Assembly (NCBI GenBank): GCA_023101725.1
Contig: JALJCO010000083.1
Location: 352,501-416,500, forward strand
Source: Atherinomorus stipes
Lineage: Eukaryota; Chordata; Actinopteri; Atheriniformes; Atherinidae
DNA: 64,000 nucleotides
Direction of reading: 5' to 3'
Of this stretch, positions 33,615 to 45,790 are shown in pieces; the stretch's first letter is position 1, and each line of letters begins with the position of its first letter. A program made the translations under genes and the position numbers. The notes beneath the pieces were generated by a model, which saw nothing but the letters and a program-made list of their open reading frames with translations, was not told the DNA's origin and ran no database searches.

Positions 33615-36310
33615 AATAATTATTGTTTAGCTCTAGAAGCTGAACAAAACAATCCCACAGCAAATGCTACTGAAGTCAAAGGTTAGGCCGGTCCAAGGAA
33701 ATAGTGTGTGCAGCTTTTTCATTTTAGACAGGCAATGTTGCACACTTGTCATTTATCACTGAATGTACATTATTTTCAGGTCTAAGAAAAAAATGTGACA
33801 AACATTCAGTAACAGACTAAGGTGCTTTCATGCAGGACCTATTTAGGTCGACCTAACTGAGTTTCGGGTCTGAACACAGCGCAACTGGGTCTGTGTGAAC
33901 ATGGCACTCGCGCTCGTAGTCGACGTAACTCACCTGATCTGACCAGCTGGAGAGGATGGTTTCCGAGCGGCTTGTGTCAACCTCAAATGTGGTGCGAGTG
34001 ATGTGTGAACGCACACCAACTGTAGCTCGTCCTGAACCAACGTAACCTGGCCCCACGTGTGTTTTGTTTACAACACAGCCACGCTTTACAGCTGCAACAT
34101 GTCTACTTCCATCTGGTTGTCATGAATACACAATGCTCCAGTCTGTAGAGTGACTGCTGGGCGCGGTGATTAAAAAGCATAATTATGTGAAATGGAGCCA
34201 TATTCGTATACTTTTCACTGCTGTGGCAGCGCCTAGCTTGACCAAAATATGTGAGAACCACCCAAAACTAGTGTGGCATTATGAGAGAACAGGGGATATC
34301 TTGTGTTTTTTTAGTATAATCATTCAACTTTACAGCACCTCTAAATCTTATATCAGCCAGCAGAAAATGTTTGTCATTTAATTAGATAACCTGTATTGTC
34401 TAATTTAATTAGATAATTACCTCTCCCTGCTCTATTATTGGTGATGCTGATGCCCATGAAGCGTAGCCAAGGAAGTAATACTGTCTGTAATGAGACAGAA
34501 GAAAGTCCAAATTATTCAAACACTATCCTCCAAGAGAAATCATCCTAAAGAAGTGGTTCTTTAAGATTCATTTATGAAAACAATCACTCTTTAATGCTAT
34601 GAATACTGGCTGATTAACAATCATTCCTGCTTCAAACCTCATGCAGGTTTTGATAGCTGATGCAGATTGTGATTTCTCTTCCATTTTTAGTGTAAATAGT
34701 TTAGAGTTTTTGGCATTCTTGTTTCACATCTGCTCTCAGGATTCAGTTTTCTCTTGTTAATTTGATGGCCAAAAAGGCAGCAGACTGATGCACCAGAAGC
34801 AGATGCGGTTGTGGGATTTTAATTCCCAGCACAAAGTTAGGAAGGTGTTTTATGGAGAAGCAAACTGGCCCATTTGAATAAACTAGCCACCTGTCTGTGT
34901 CTCTTCTCTCATCTAATTGTCCAGCTGAAAGAGAATAAACAGCTGCAACAACCTGGAAACCCAAAATGGAAATTCATTAATGATTAATTTTGATTTCAGA
35001 ATATTTGGCTGTGTAGTTTTGATCACTTTTTAACAAAAAAAAACTGAAGGATCTTCGGGATTATGATGAATAAATATTTTTTTCTTAGGATTGAAATCTC
35101 GCTTATTGGTAAATTGAAGAATTTAAGATTGTTTCAGACATTTTTCTATTTACAAATTAGATTAGTTCAACATTTTAATTCATTTTATATTTTTTGAGCT
35201 CTTTCTCCAGTCGTCGGAATTTAATGTTTGCTAAGTTTATTGGATAGTCTCCTCTGGTTATTAATTAAGCAGCCAAACTCTGATTATACAAAGAAGCCTC
35301 AAATAGACGTTAGAAAGGCGCTTGTCTGTTTACCAGGTGGAACATACGGTCCCTTCCTACAAGAAAAGCAAACATCCTGATATAAAGAGCTGCTTTACAC
35401 TGGAATTAGCGTTTATTCAGTTTATGTACTGAATTGCTAGCGGCTGCAAAAACATTGCATTTGGACGGTGAAAAGAATTTACTAATGGATACAAATGTGT
35501 TCAGTTGATTCAGTGTGAGTGTATTGATTTACATGCACCCCTGGGTCTCTTTCATTTTTGCTTGGATTTTCATTTAGAGCCATTGGACGGCAGCTGAGGC
35601 TCCCTGTGCATTACTCGCTGGCTGCTTGTGCTCCTGGCCTGAGGCATCACTTTAGCCACGCAGGCTTACAGATGCACGGATGGACGGCAGGCCAGCATCG
35701 TCCCCAGAGCATGGCGTGAAAGATGGAGGAAGCAGGGGAGGCTCTGGACAGAGTGCGTGCAGGCATCTAGGTGTAGCAGTTCCCCGAGGGCAGAACATCT
35801 CAGTCCAGCGGGGGATGCTGATAACCTGCCTGGCCTCAGTGACCTCACCACCACCTCAGAGTAATGAAACTGCCAGATGTTGGATCAGCTCAGGGGTGTG
35901 GGCGTAACTGTAATGTGATGCAGGAGAGACTTTTTGAATTGAAACAACTTTTATCTGTTTTTTATCAACAAGGGGGCAAAACTTAACCCGGTTCATGTCA
36001 TACCTCCAAGCAGATTACTCTCTTCCTCTGTTGCATCTGCAGGGAGAACACGTATGGCTGAAGCATGATGACAACAACTGATGCACTTCTCTGTGTGGCT
36101 CCCTGGCTCCACAGTAATTGTGGCATCACCATGTTTATAGTGAGAGGAACTTGGACATTGTGTCCTGCTGGGGTCATCATGCGTCTCCCAAGGGTCTGCT
36201 GATGTTGTACCAGGAATGAACCAGAGCATGTGGGGAATTTATTCTCAGGTGAGTCACCCTGCTGTCCTGCAAGAAAAAAAATATAAGAAAATACTGAGCT
36301 TCCGTTGCAA
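33615..36310. other. No recognisable gene or repeat
   Basis: AT-rich at first. 33820-34070 is unusually rich in GTCGACC/ACGTAAC-type words and may be a MITE interior, but I could not find paired ends. 35560-35900 is GC-richer and free of simple repeats; its open frames on both strands look incidental. Confidence 0.3.
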
Positions 36311-36999
36311 ACCAGTCACAACCAGTGTTGGGGAGTAGCGGAGTATGTACCACCATTATGTATTTGGAATATAATTTATGAGTAACTGTATTCTGGTGGA
36401 GTTACTATTTTAAATCTGGGTATTTAAAATACAGTTACTCTTGTCATACAGTTAGCAAAAAAAATAACACAAGATCAAGTAATGGGAAAAATGCATTTAC
36501 ATCCTGGAAATTCAAGCAACTTTTTGCATTAAAAATGAGCAGGGTGAATGAAACCTGACAGGCAGTGTAATACTGTGTCAATCTGCACACTTCCACTACG
36601 TGATACACCTTTTTTGAGTGCAAGTGTGGTTTCTACTAAAATTCAGTGCTCTGAAAATACCCGGATGCTGCCCTAAAACCGGTCAAAAATCCAGTGCAGA
36701 ATGAAGCACACTACTAACAGATGCCATCTTGCTGACATAGCGGTGATAATGGCGGTGAACGAAGCGGTGACAACCCCTGCTGCAACAGAGGCTGCATTGT
36801 AGCCTACTGATGTCTTTTTTTTTGTCTCCAAGGTCTTCACCTGTGTATGTGGAGAGTTTAGAGACCTCTTTTTTTTTTTTTTACCACCTACCCACCTTTC
36901 CTCACGTTACTGTTTTCTTTCTGCAAAGGTGCACCCTGCGAGGGGCTGCTAGACCACGATCTGCCTGATCCTGTCTTGTTACGTTTTTGTTTGTGTGTC

Positions 37000-37072
37000 T
37001 TGGACGGGTTGTACTGAAACATGAATTTCCTCTCGGGGATCAATAAAGTATCTTTGATCTGATTTGATGTAA
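37000..37072 (+). repeat. SINE/LINE 3' tail fragment
   Basis: TTTCCTCTCGGGGATCAATA followed by AAGTATCTTTGATCTGATTT is the tail wording shared by many fish non-LTR retroposons. It lies inside the hAT-type element 36323-38796. Confidence 0.5.
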
Positions 37073-38169
37073 GTAACGTTGATGAAATTATTCAGATATG
37101 ATTACTAATGTTAATGTAGCATGCCACCAAGTTGGTCATTCCCTGATGACAGTTGTGATCCGGTCATTTGTTTGAGGCCGCAGTTAAACCAGCTCAGTAG
37201 AGTTAGCTGACATTAACGGGTAATCCTAGTCCATCACTTCATAAGAGCAGTGCTCTATTCAGGTCAGCATTTAGCAACAAAAGTGTGCACTACAGACGTA
37301 GTGCACTACGCACTGAATTCCAGTGCACTCCGGCAAGTGCACAGTTTGAGACACGACTCATGTCTGCCTTTGGACAATCTACTAGCTGCATCCAAAGACT
37401 CACACTCTTATCTCAAGAACCACCCAAAATTAAGTTTTTTTTTTTTTTGTTTTTTTTTGATAGTGCTACAGGGGCCTTCACATGATGCTTAGGTGAGGGT
37501 GCTGAGCGGACGCAGTGGAGCTCAAGGATGTGTCATCTTTGCTAAGCTAACATTAGCATTGCATTTAACATGGTTGTCACTGGCAATTCATAGAGCTTCA
37601 GGTAACTGCAGCCACGAGCAAAGCTGTCACGGGAACGTGCACAAACTGAAGCCATAATGTTGTTTACTAACCTTGATCTGGATCACCCCTAGATACATAC
37701 ACATGCTGCGCTTGCAAGTGGTGCGTCACCTCCACTGGCTGTGTTTCCTATTCATAGAAACAATACGGACAAGGGAGCGAATCAGGAAAAGCCTTTAGCT
37801 TCCACGTCACATCGCACTAGAAGCGAAGACAACGCGACTGTAGCTGCGGAGTTGAGAAGCTAAGTTAGCTAACTGTTTGCTAGTATGGCAGAACAAACTC
37901 GTTTGTGTGCTCTGAGAGTGGGGGGAGGAGGTTCCTTCATACATTCATGGAAGGGAGCCAATCAGAGACGCCTCATTTTTCGCGTCACGGATTTTCATGA
38001 GAAGGATCGGAAAAGCCTGTTGTTGGACCACAAGCCACTCTTCTAGCATACAAATACAACTGGAAACAAAGCAACCAGAAGTTTTTTTTTTTTTTTTTTT
38101 TAAAAACAGAAACAACTTATAATGCATTCAAAAATAATAGCGAACACAGCAATATTAAATGAAATGATG

Positions 38170-38595
38170 ATGGAAGTAAATCTTTAATTAAACACAGCTG
38201 GACTCTAATGAGGAAGTTGAACCATTTCAAGGAGGATCAGAAGAAATGGACAGCCTGTGAGTTATTTTTATATGATTTTACTTTTTATTTTTACTCACCT
38301 GTACAGCACTTTGTTACCTTTGGTATTTAAAAGCTCTTTATAAATAAAGCTTTGATTGATTGATTAAATATGGTGTTACTGCAAAGCATCTGAAAACTTT
38401 AGATCATGTGATAATCAGTTTATCTTTTTAGATAAATTTGCAAAAATTTCTACATTTCTGTTTTTTCTGTCAAGATAGGGTGCTGAGTGTACAATAATGA
38501 GAAATAAAATACACTTTTTCTTTTTTTTGGCAAATGGGCAATGAAACAAAGAGTGAAAAGTTTAAAAGGGGTCTGAATACTTTCCATGCACTGTA
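38170..38595 (+). mobile_element. Tc1-like element, 3' terminal fragment
   Basis: Same family as positions 1-296: it shares AACCATTTCAAGGAGGATCA, TTTCTGTTTTTTCTGTCAAG and the terminal GGTCTGAATACTTTCCATGC. It is interrupted at 38265-38364 by a retroposon tail. No transposase remains. Confidence 0.65.
38265..38364 (+). repeat. SINE/LINE tail insertion with (GATT)n
   Basis: CAGCACTTTGTTACCTTTGG, a TTTATAAATAAAGCTTTGA-type tail and a short (GATT)n end are inserted between GTGAGTTA and AATATGG of the surrounding Tc1 fragment, as shown by comparison with positions 50-70, where the same sequence is uninterrupted. Confidence 0.7.
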
Positions 38596-38804
38596 TACTC
38601 TGTTTTCCTGTGGGAAGAGCCACCATTACATAATGTGGCTTTAACATAAATACTGTTTAAGGGAAAGTATTCAAAGTATTTAGAATACAATACTAGAATT
38701 AAGCAATGTTATAGAATACATTACAAAATACATTTCCAAGGGGGTATTCAGTATTCTGTAACTAAATACATTTAGGAAGCATTCTCCCCAACACTGGTAA
38801 CAAC

Positions 38805-40598
38805 TGAAAAAGAAAATCAGTACAACGTATAAAGGATGCTAAGATTTCATTTGTTCTCCTTCTAAATGTTTTGCATTGCTTTTGCTTGCCTTTATTGTCT
38901 CAGTGAGGTGTTAATGTGTTGAAACATTAAGTGATTTAAACTCTAGCTGGGCTCTCAGTTTAAGTAAGTTAATATAAAAAAAAAATATGTAAGTCAGCTG
39001 CCCACATCAAATTACATAAAAGTCAAATTAGCTATTAACAATAATTGTTTTAAGTGTCCTACAAGTGAAATAATGTACATTTCTCTTCATATTTCCAACA
39101 GTCAGGCCTTCAATACAAACAATACCTTGTTCTTTGAACATATTTACTTTACGCCTCCTTTAAATGTTAAATGTTTAAACTACAAACAAGCTTGCAGTCT
39201 GCAGGGGAAGAGCAGCAATCACTTCACTTTACCTCAGCAAAAATGGAAATAAGACATGAAGGAATAATAACTCATTTAGATTCATAAAGTGTACATGAAA
39301 GAGCATCAGTAATAACACACAATACTGTTACACATGCCCACCCTCTTCTTTTTGCAGAGATGAAAAATCTTCTCTGCTTGGAGGCTGTTTTCTCAACAGT
39401 TCATGTTGATGGAGCGAATGTCTGTTTAACAAGCCGCTTGTTTGATGGCATCAGTGTGTGGATTGCTTTCATTTGTGAGACACCAGATTGAGACCAGAAC
39501 ACAACAATTTTCTCCGCTTGTTCTTATTTTTAAGAAATGAAGTTATGACACAGCAAGTCATGATGTATCCTCGCACTTTTTTCTGTAGTTTTCTGCAGGA
39601 TTTCACGCTAACTACACTGAGCTGTGTGTACACTGACCCAGCTGTGTGATTTTACACTAACCCCAACCATTTTTTGTATTAATTTAATAATGTACAACAA
39701 CATAGCATATGCAGAGAACCTGCATAAATGTATCTGACATGCAAAAACTGCCCAAAGTGGGACACAATGCACGGCATAAAAGAAATACCATTCCATCATG
39801 TCAATCATCTTTCCTTTTGGTTTCACTCAGTATTTTTGACAATCTCATGGGGAAAAATCTGGTTTTTACCCCTTTGACAATTTGTGTGTGTGTTCTACGG
39901 GATATCATGAGCAGAGTTGGCCATAAATAAAGACTGAGTCATGGGATTTGTGCTTTAAACCTGCAGGGCATGAGCTACTGTATCTGAAAGCTGAGGTCAG
40001 ACAGTCTATTCCTAACTAAAGATGGGAAGAACAATACAAACAAGTTATTTCACATGCACAGAATAAAAACCTGCATCAAAGAGCTTGGAGAAGGTAAAGA
40101 AGTTAGCTGAGTGGTTAATAGTTACTTGGGATGGCTGCAGTAACAGGGCACTGGCTTGTGTGTATAATCCAAAGACTAAAAAAAAAATGGACATAGTATC
40201 CGGTCACGTCTGAAGAGCTGAAAGTGTCCCACCATCACCATCTTGTCATGTTGCATGTGTTGTCACTCCCGGAAAATCCTAAAATGGGCAAAGCGCGGCC
40301 TCGGGGCAAATGATTGACAAAAAGCGTACAATGCACTAAATGCTAACTGAGCTAACTTGAAACTAACTTGAGCTAACAAAGATTAGCCTACTAAGCGGCA
40401 GGCTAAAGGTAAGGCATGTTTGGAATTGCTGTTACGCTAAAAAACCACCATTTTGCTACTCTGATGCAGACTAAAACCTTACAGCAAACAAGGAGCAGTC
40501 AGCAGGCTGGCATCCGGTCTGCAGTATGTAAATCAAAAGGACAAGCGCCTAATTATGTGTAATTTCAAGATTAAATAACATCTAAATGGATGAGTTAC

Positions 40599-40629
<31 letters not shown>

Positions 40630-41880
40630 CCTCCCTCGCAGTTGACATGAAAGTTAACTTGACCTATTAAATCTAAAATGATTTTTTTGAACCAGGCTGT
40701 AAACATGTTTATTTCGAAATTGCTGTGAAGTTGGCCTTTTAAACATGGGGATGATGAGGATTTGCTCTGTTGTGGAGCCAGGCCCTAGAGGATCAAGAAA
40801 GGAGTAAAATTATTAAACTTAACTTCCGGGCTTCCCTCTTTTCCAGTGGAGTTTGTTTCTTGGTATAATCATAATCACATGACTGGCTGCTGCTGGAGGG
40901 CTGTAATATGGGTACAGTAAATCCAGGTTATCATATGTTGCTGATTCCATTCATTTACATTATCATACTCATACCACTCACAGCATCACTATTAAACTTT
41001 TGCAGATATACATATTTTAATGCCTCAAAGAAGGTTAATTCAGTCTGTTTCCTTTCTGAGATCTCTCAAGACAGTAAAAGTCTGTCGAATGTTGATCGTG
41101 TCTCGCCTCTTCCTCTGTCACTTCCTCTCTTTCTTTTCCACACCTCTCTGATAATGTCCTCTTGGGTTTCTTAGCAGAATCAGCTATGTTGCTTGTTTGA
41201 AATGATCAGTGTGTTGGGATCTGGTTGCTGGCATGTAATCCAGCGCTGCAACATAGCTGCAATGTGATGCTGTGGCTGGAACACAAGGTTGTGAAAGCTA
41301 CATTTTCAGCTCCAAGATGCTGGTTCAAGTTATGACATCATCAGTTATAAGGCCAAAGTGCACTCTTTCAAAACACTATTAATTTATTATACTTCATTTT
41401 AATGGTTACCTAGGTATCATGCTATTATAATTATTACCAAAAGAAAATGTTTTTTTATCCCCAAACATTTGAATGAGATCACCTCGAACAATGAGACATT
41501 AAGTCTGTTCTTGCTCTTTGTCCTGTTTGTGAGAAGGTGATGCTTATTTCTCCCGTTTATCTCAGCTGTAATTAGTCCTTCATTTGCACATGGATTGTTT
41601 TTTCTCAACACACAAGCACTAGTTCCAGTGAGTCAGATTCTAGTAACCCGCCAAGCTTTTGACTTCTCAACCACTCATAATCAAAGAGAGATATTGTTGC
41701 ACTTTATGTACTTCAGGAGACTCGAATGGTTTTATTATCGAGTTCATGTTTCATTGTTTCATTTTTACTGCAAATCTAATGTGCAATTTGATATTTCTCA
41801 TCTAACTTCAGCACATGTTTCAGAACTGCTACTAACTGAAGATGATGAAATACAAAAATAAAACAAATAAATAAATAATG
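38805..41880. other. No recognisable gene; a poly-A run and a possible old repeat
   Basis: A run of 28 A lies at 40599-40626. The stretch 40170-40770 contains words (GGACATAGTATCCGGTCACG, GAACCAGGCTGTAAACATGT) familiar from fish dispersed repeats, but I cannot name a family. The rest is AT-rich without features. Confidence 0.35.
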
Positions 41881-41884
41881 GGGC

Positions 41885-42520
41885 CATTAGAATACAAACA
41901 AACCCATTACACTTACTCTGAAATGTGACTATGTCCACTGCTGCCTCCATAATGTGCTGTTAGCCAGCTTTAAGCATATTAATGCCCTTGAATAATTCAG
42001 CATTGGCAGAATGCATGAAGCAAAGGGGAATAACAAATGCAAGGTCTGCAGCACCCACATCTTCCAACAAACAGCATTCATCTAAATTTGCACCCTTGAG
42101 ATCTTCCCCACATGCAAATGCAGCGTGCTCTTAAGAGCCCTTCACCTCCACTGGTGTCCTGCAGCTGACAGTGCTGCACAAGGTCAGGGCAGCGAAGGGC
42201 AGTGCTTCATCTCTGTGGGAGATCCTCTACTCATGAAAATGTAAATGGCTATCCCATGTAGCCATTACCATCTGATGTAATTTGTCCTGCACTGGCAGGT
42301 ATAGAATAAACAGCGAGTGATGGGCAGCCTACCAAAGGAATCCCCTTCTTTTCATTATTTTAATTAAGGTGTCAGAGAAAAGCAATCAGGATGACAAAGG
42401 GGCCCGAGGGCTTTTCACACAACTATGCTTTGATCTTTGAGGAGAGAAAGTGCGAAGTAACTCCTGAGCAATGATGGCTTTGTCACTGGAAAGTCAGAAG
42501 AATATGGGATTTGGGCATTT
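41885..42520. other. Candidate conserved non-coding element
   Basis: About 630 bases of balanced composition, free of homopolymers, microsatellites and any repeat I recognise, set between repeat-rich blocks. It holds AT-rich homeodomain-like cores (AAGCATATTAATGCCC, TTTTAATTAAGG) and E-box-like words (CATCTG, CAGCTG). No open frame of note. Conservation cannot be judged from one sequence, so this is only a candidate. Confidence 0.3.
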
Positions 42521-42747
42521 TTCCATCAGATTTGAAAGTGACTGATGTAGATAAAATTAATAAAAAGTGCCTATAGTGGGTAATATTAATCATTTAACAG
42601 TTACAACAAACAAACATTTAATCGATTTAAACTTGCTCAATTCTTTACCATTTTTCTAGGAGTTTGTTTTGTGACAGAGGCCAAATTTTTACCTGTAAAT
42701 CTGGGAGTTTCAGGCTGCCTCTGTAAAATTGCAAATGTATACTGGCA

Positions 42748-43577
42748 TTAAAGGAATAGCACACCCACAGAATGATGTAACTTTATTTTCCACTTACCCT
42801 CATGGTGAGCAAGACTCTGGAGCACTTTTTTAATATCTCAAATGCAGCCAGCGATAAGGAAGGTTACTCGTTTTCCCCCAACTTTCATATAATGGAGTTT
42901 GCCGGGACTTGAGCCAAAAAGGTCCATAAAAGTCCACAAAAACTTGTCAATATTCCTCCATACTGCTCGTCCAACGTAATCCAAGTGTCCTGAGTGGGTA
43001 GCATCCAGAATTTACTCAAAATGATGTCATTTAGTATATTTTTAGAGCCTAAACAGTACTAAATCGCACGCCTGCAAGCACATGATGCGTGTTCACGAAA
43101 CTACGGAAGTCGCGGCAGACGAGATACCGCGTTCTCTTTTTCTATCTTTCTTTGTTTTAAATCAAAATTCAACCCCTCTTGTGTTTGTCCTGGTTTGTCT
43201 GCAGCTCCGGCGCTCTTAGCACAATGTAAACAGCAAATTTCTTCTATGCTTGCATTATCGGCAGAGTAGGCTCTGAACACCAAGGCTTCCGTAGTTTCGT
43301 GAACATGCATATGCACGCTTCACGAAAGTAAGATGTTGTACTGTTTAGGCTCTAAAATATACTAAATGATGTCGTTTTGGGTAAATTCTGGATTCTACCC
43401 ACTCAGGACATTGTTGGGGAGTTGGAGGAATATTGAAAGTTTGTGGACTAATATGGACCGGCTGAGCCTGGAAACTCATTATGAAGTTGGGGAAACGGGT
43501 GCTGTGTGGTGATTGGGTATTAAAGTGCTAGGTCTTGTACATGGGGGGGAAAATAAGTAATTGTGGGTGTTATTCCT
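42748..43577. mobile_element. Long-arm MITE, copy 2
   Basis: Same family and orientation as copy 1 (9939-10821). The left end has TTAA (42748-42751) then AGGAATAGCACACCCACAG. The left arm and centre are well preserved. From about 43400 the right arm can still be followed to GTGGGTGTTATTCCT (43563-43577), but it has lost many small blocks of 1-9 bases relative to the complement of its own left arm. The right target site reads ATAT rather than TTAA. Confidence 0.75.
43101..43316 (-). other. Conserved open frame in MITE centre (copy 2)
   Basis: Counterpart of 10293-10487. It reads AYSADNASIEEICCLHCAKS and ends LKQRKIEKENAVSRLPRLP. Compared with copy 1 it lacks exactly one codon in the acidic run (EE instead of EEE) and stays open throughout. 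The upstream ATG used here lies in arm sequence, so the true start is unclear. I do not recognise the protein. Confidence 0.3.
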
Positions 43578-45790
43578 ATATTGTGGGAGATCGAGCGAGG
43601 GTAGGTTGTTCTGACTCTGAGTAGAGTACAGAGCAAGGGTTATCCTTGGGATGAGCAAGATGCTTGATTCACCAGAAGTAGGGGTGATCCCCCAGGCCCT
43701 CACATGGTGTTGTAGTGGTATGGTACTGGAAATAAGTATGGTATGGTGGCTGGTGGAAAAGGTGGTGTGGAACGAGGGGGAGAGATGTGAAGGTGAGGTC
43801 CTGTCACTATGCCTCTGATAGGCACCCCGCTCTTGGCAGGGATATTCCTTGCTGTGGGAATGGTGCTAGGGTGGGGTAAATCCGCCTGGGCCTTCTCCTG
43901 CCCTGGTTTGAGTATTATGAGGAGGACTGGAGAGGAACCACTAGGGAAGTGCCTAGGGGGGTGAAACAAGGAACGGACTGGAAATAGAGTGGGTGAGGTT
44001 GTCTTCTCAGTAAGCTGCATAGTGGTATGGTTAGATGGAGCTGGGAGGCTGGAAGCATATCTAGCTGCTGCTAATAAGAGGAAATAGGTAAATGGGGGCT
44101 TAGAGGGATGGAGAGTTAAAGTAGTATAGTTGAAAAAGTCTGGCTGTGCTCTCAAGTACAGGGTTAACAGGAATACACAGCAAGGGAAGTGGATGGAGGA
44201 TAATTAGAGCTGTATGGCCAGCTATTTAGTTGCCTGTGAAACTGGAATGTAGAAGGAAGATGGTACATAAGAAAGAGAGCAACTTCATGAGAGGAGTTTC
44301 CCGGAGTGACCTGTGGTCTCTTTAGGTGCTGCAGTAGATTATGTTTCCTAAAATAGGGTAGAAGACCTGTTAAAGTGGTGCTATGCACTTGCTCTAGACT
44401 GAGTCTTTTGCCTCATTTCGGTGCAGTTCATTTTGCATGTCTCTGGAACCAGCAGTGTCAGCACTTCTTTTTCCCATCTGGGCTTCACTAGAGAAGCTCT
44501 ACAGCCGGGAGTGAACGGAAAAGTAGGGCACAGGCGTAGAAAGAAACAAAAGGATAGTGGAGGAAGGGGAAAAAAAAGGGGGTGGAGAAGAGATAAGAAA
44601 GAATAAGATTGGACTAACTTCCTGGGGAGAGGGAGAAAAGGGAGAGTATATTCTTGCTAATGTGGGGGTGTGAAAGAATGAAGCACAAAAAAAGTGTCTA
44701 TTACTAGAACTACTAATCCTAAAGGGCCGAGTTGGGTGGTATAGAGAGGTGGAAAAAGTTTAATGTTGTGGATGATGTTTGTTGACCAGATCAGTACACT
44801 ATTTGAATTTAGAGGAAGTGGAGACTTGGAGTATGGAGAAAAAAGAAATAGATTAAATAATAGAAGGAAAAGAAATAATAAGTAATATGAATGAGTTCCC
44901 TTCAACAACTGCGAAAAAAATAATGAAATGGAAATAGTATCATATATAATATAAAGGAATTTAGTGAAATTGGTCTATGGGGACATACAAAATAAATAGG
45001 AGAAGGATATAATTAAGGTAATGTTGGAGCTGGTGAAAAAGCTGATATGAAAATGCTCAAGGACTAAGAGAAATAAGTAAGAAAACAACTCTACTGAATT
45101 ATATGTAAAAAAAAAAAAAAAAAAGGTCTGGAGGAAAGGAATGACAGGGACGAATAGATAATAAATGAAAAAGGGCCTAGCAGCCTCTTATGGTCCACGT
45201 CTCGAAAATGCTAACATAAGGGCTGGGGGGACACTAGGACAGAATGGGAAAGAGCCTGTGCTGGTTTGTTTTCTTGTTTCGTAGAAAAGGGGATGGGGTG
45301 ATAAGAAAAAAGAAGAAGGGGGGAAAACTATTCTGTTATGGCACCTGGCCAGTTGGATCACAACTGCTTGCTGTTGCTTATAATTTCTACGGGATGGATA
45401 ATGGCTTTTTTTTTTTTGAGTGTATGATTTACCGTATAGCAGCTGCGTGGCTATGTCGACAACCGTCCAACAGCTGTTTGCAGTATGCCGCCCGAGGCTC
45501 GGAAAAGGGATGGACGGAAAATAGGAAAAAATAAAAATAAAAAAACAGACATTAAGAGAGGAAGTGGGTGTGCACAGAAGGAAAAAAGGGGTGAGTCAGA
45601 AGAAATGGGGCATAGGCTGCGCAAAAGAATAAACGGGAAACACCGAAAAAAAAAAAAAAAAAATCGCAAAAAGTGGCTATGGGGAGCGCGTAGAGGAAAG
45701 TGGGAACACTTTGAGCCGAGGGGGGGGAAAGTCTCAGGATGATAAGATGGAAGGGGGGGAGAGAATGAAACAGGCGAAGGGTATAGTGGG
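43578..45790. other. Purine-biased, indel-eroded segment; no gene
   Basis: The plus strand is strongly enriched in G and A, with frequent homopolymers (for example A19 at about 45107 and A19 at about 45645). Where known repeats can be followed into it (right arm of the MITE, tRNA-like copy E) they show many short deletions. The minus-strand open frames of 70-150 residues (44155-43700, 45810-45451, 45926-45552) are low-complexity consequences of this composition. Either old, oddly eroded DNA or inaccurate sequence. Confidence 0.4.
43786..43915 (+). repeat. tRNA-like short dispersed repeat, copy E (eroded)
   Basis: TGTGAAGGTGAGGTCCTGTC and ACTATGCCTCTGATAG match the start of copy A (4944). The later part (CTTGGCAGGGATATTCCTTG, GGGGTAAATCCGCCTGGGCC) follows the same order with multiple short deletions and loss of most of the A box. 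Confidence 0.5.

Larger units (their letters stand above)
36315..38804. mobile_element. hAT-type element, 2.5 kb, with nested insertions
   Basis: The left end CAGTGTTGGGGAG (36323 on) is inverted at the right as CTCCCCAACACTG (ending 38796). The flanks GTCACAAC (36315-36322) and GTAACAAC (38797-38804) agree in 7 of 8 bases, as expected of an old hAT target duplication. Subterminal sequence on both sides repeats words such as GTAACTGTATTC and ATTTAAAATAC. No transposase frame is recognisable. Later insertions inside are a LINE/SINE tail (about 37000-37072) and a Tc1-like piece (38170-38595) that itself holds another tail insertion. Confidence 0.8.

Noticed and set aside
43700..44155. 151-residue minus-strand open frame and its neighbours up to 45926.
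   Set aside because: Proline-, serine- and phenylalanine-rich low-complexity text in a strongly purine-biased segment; no motif, and the underlying sequence may be inaccurate.
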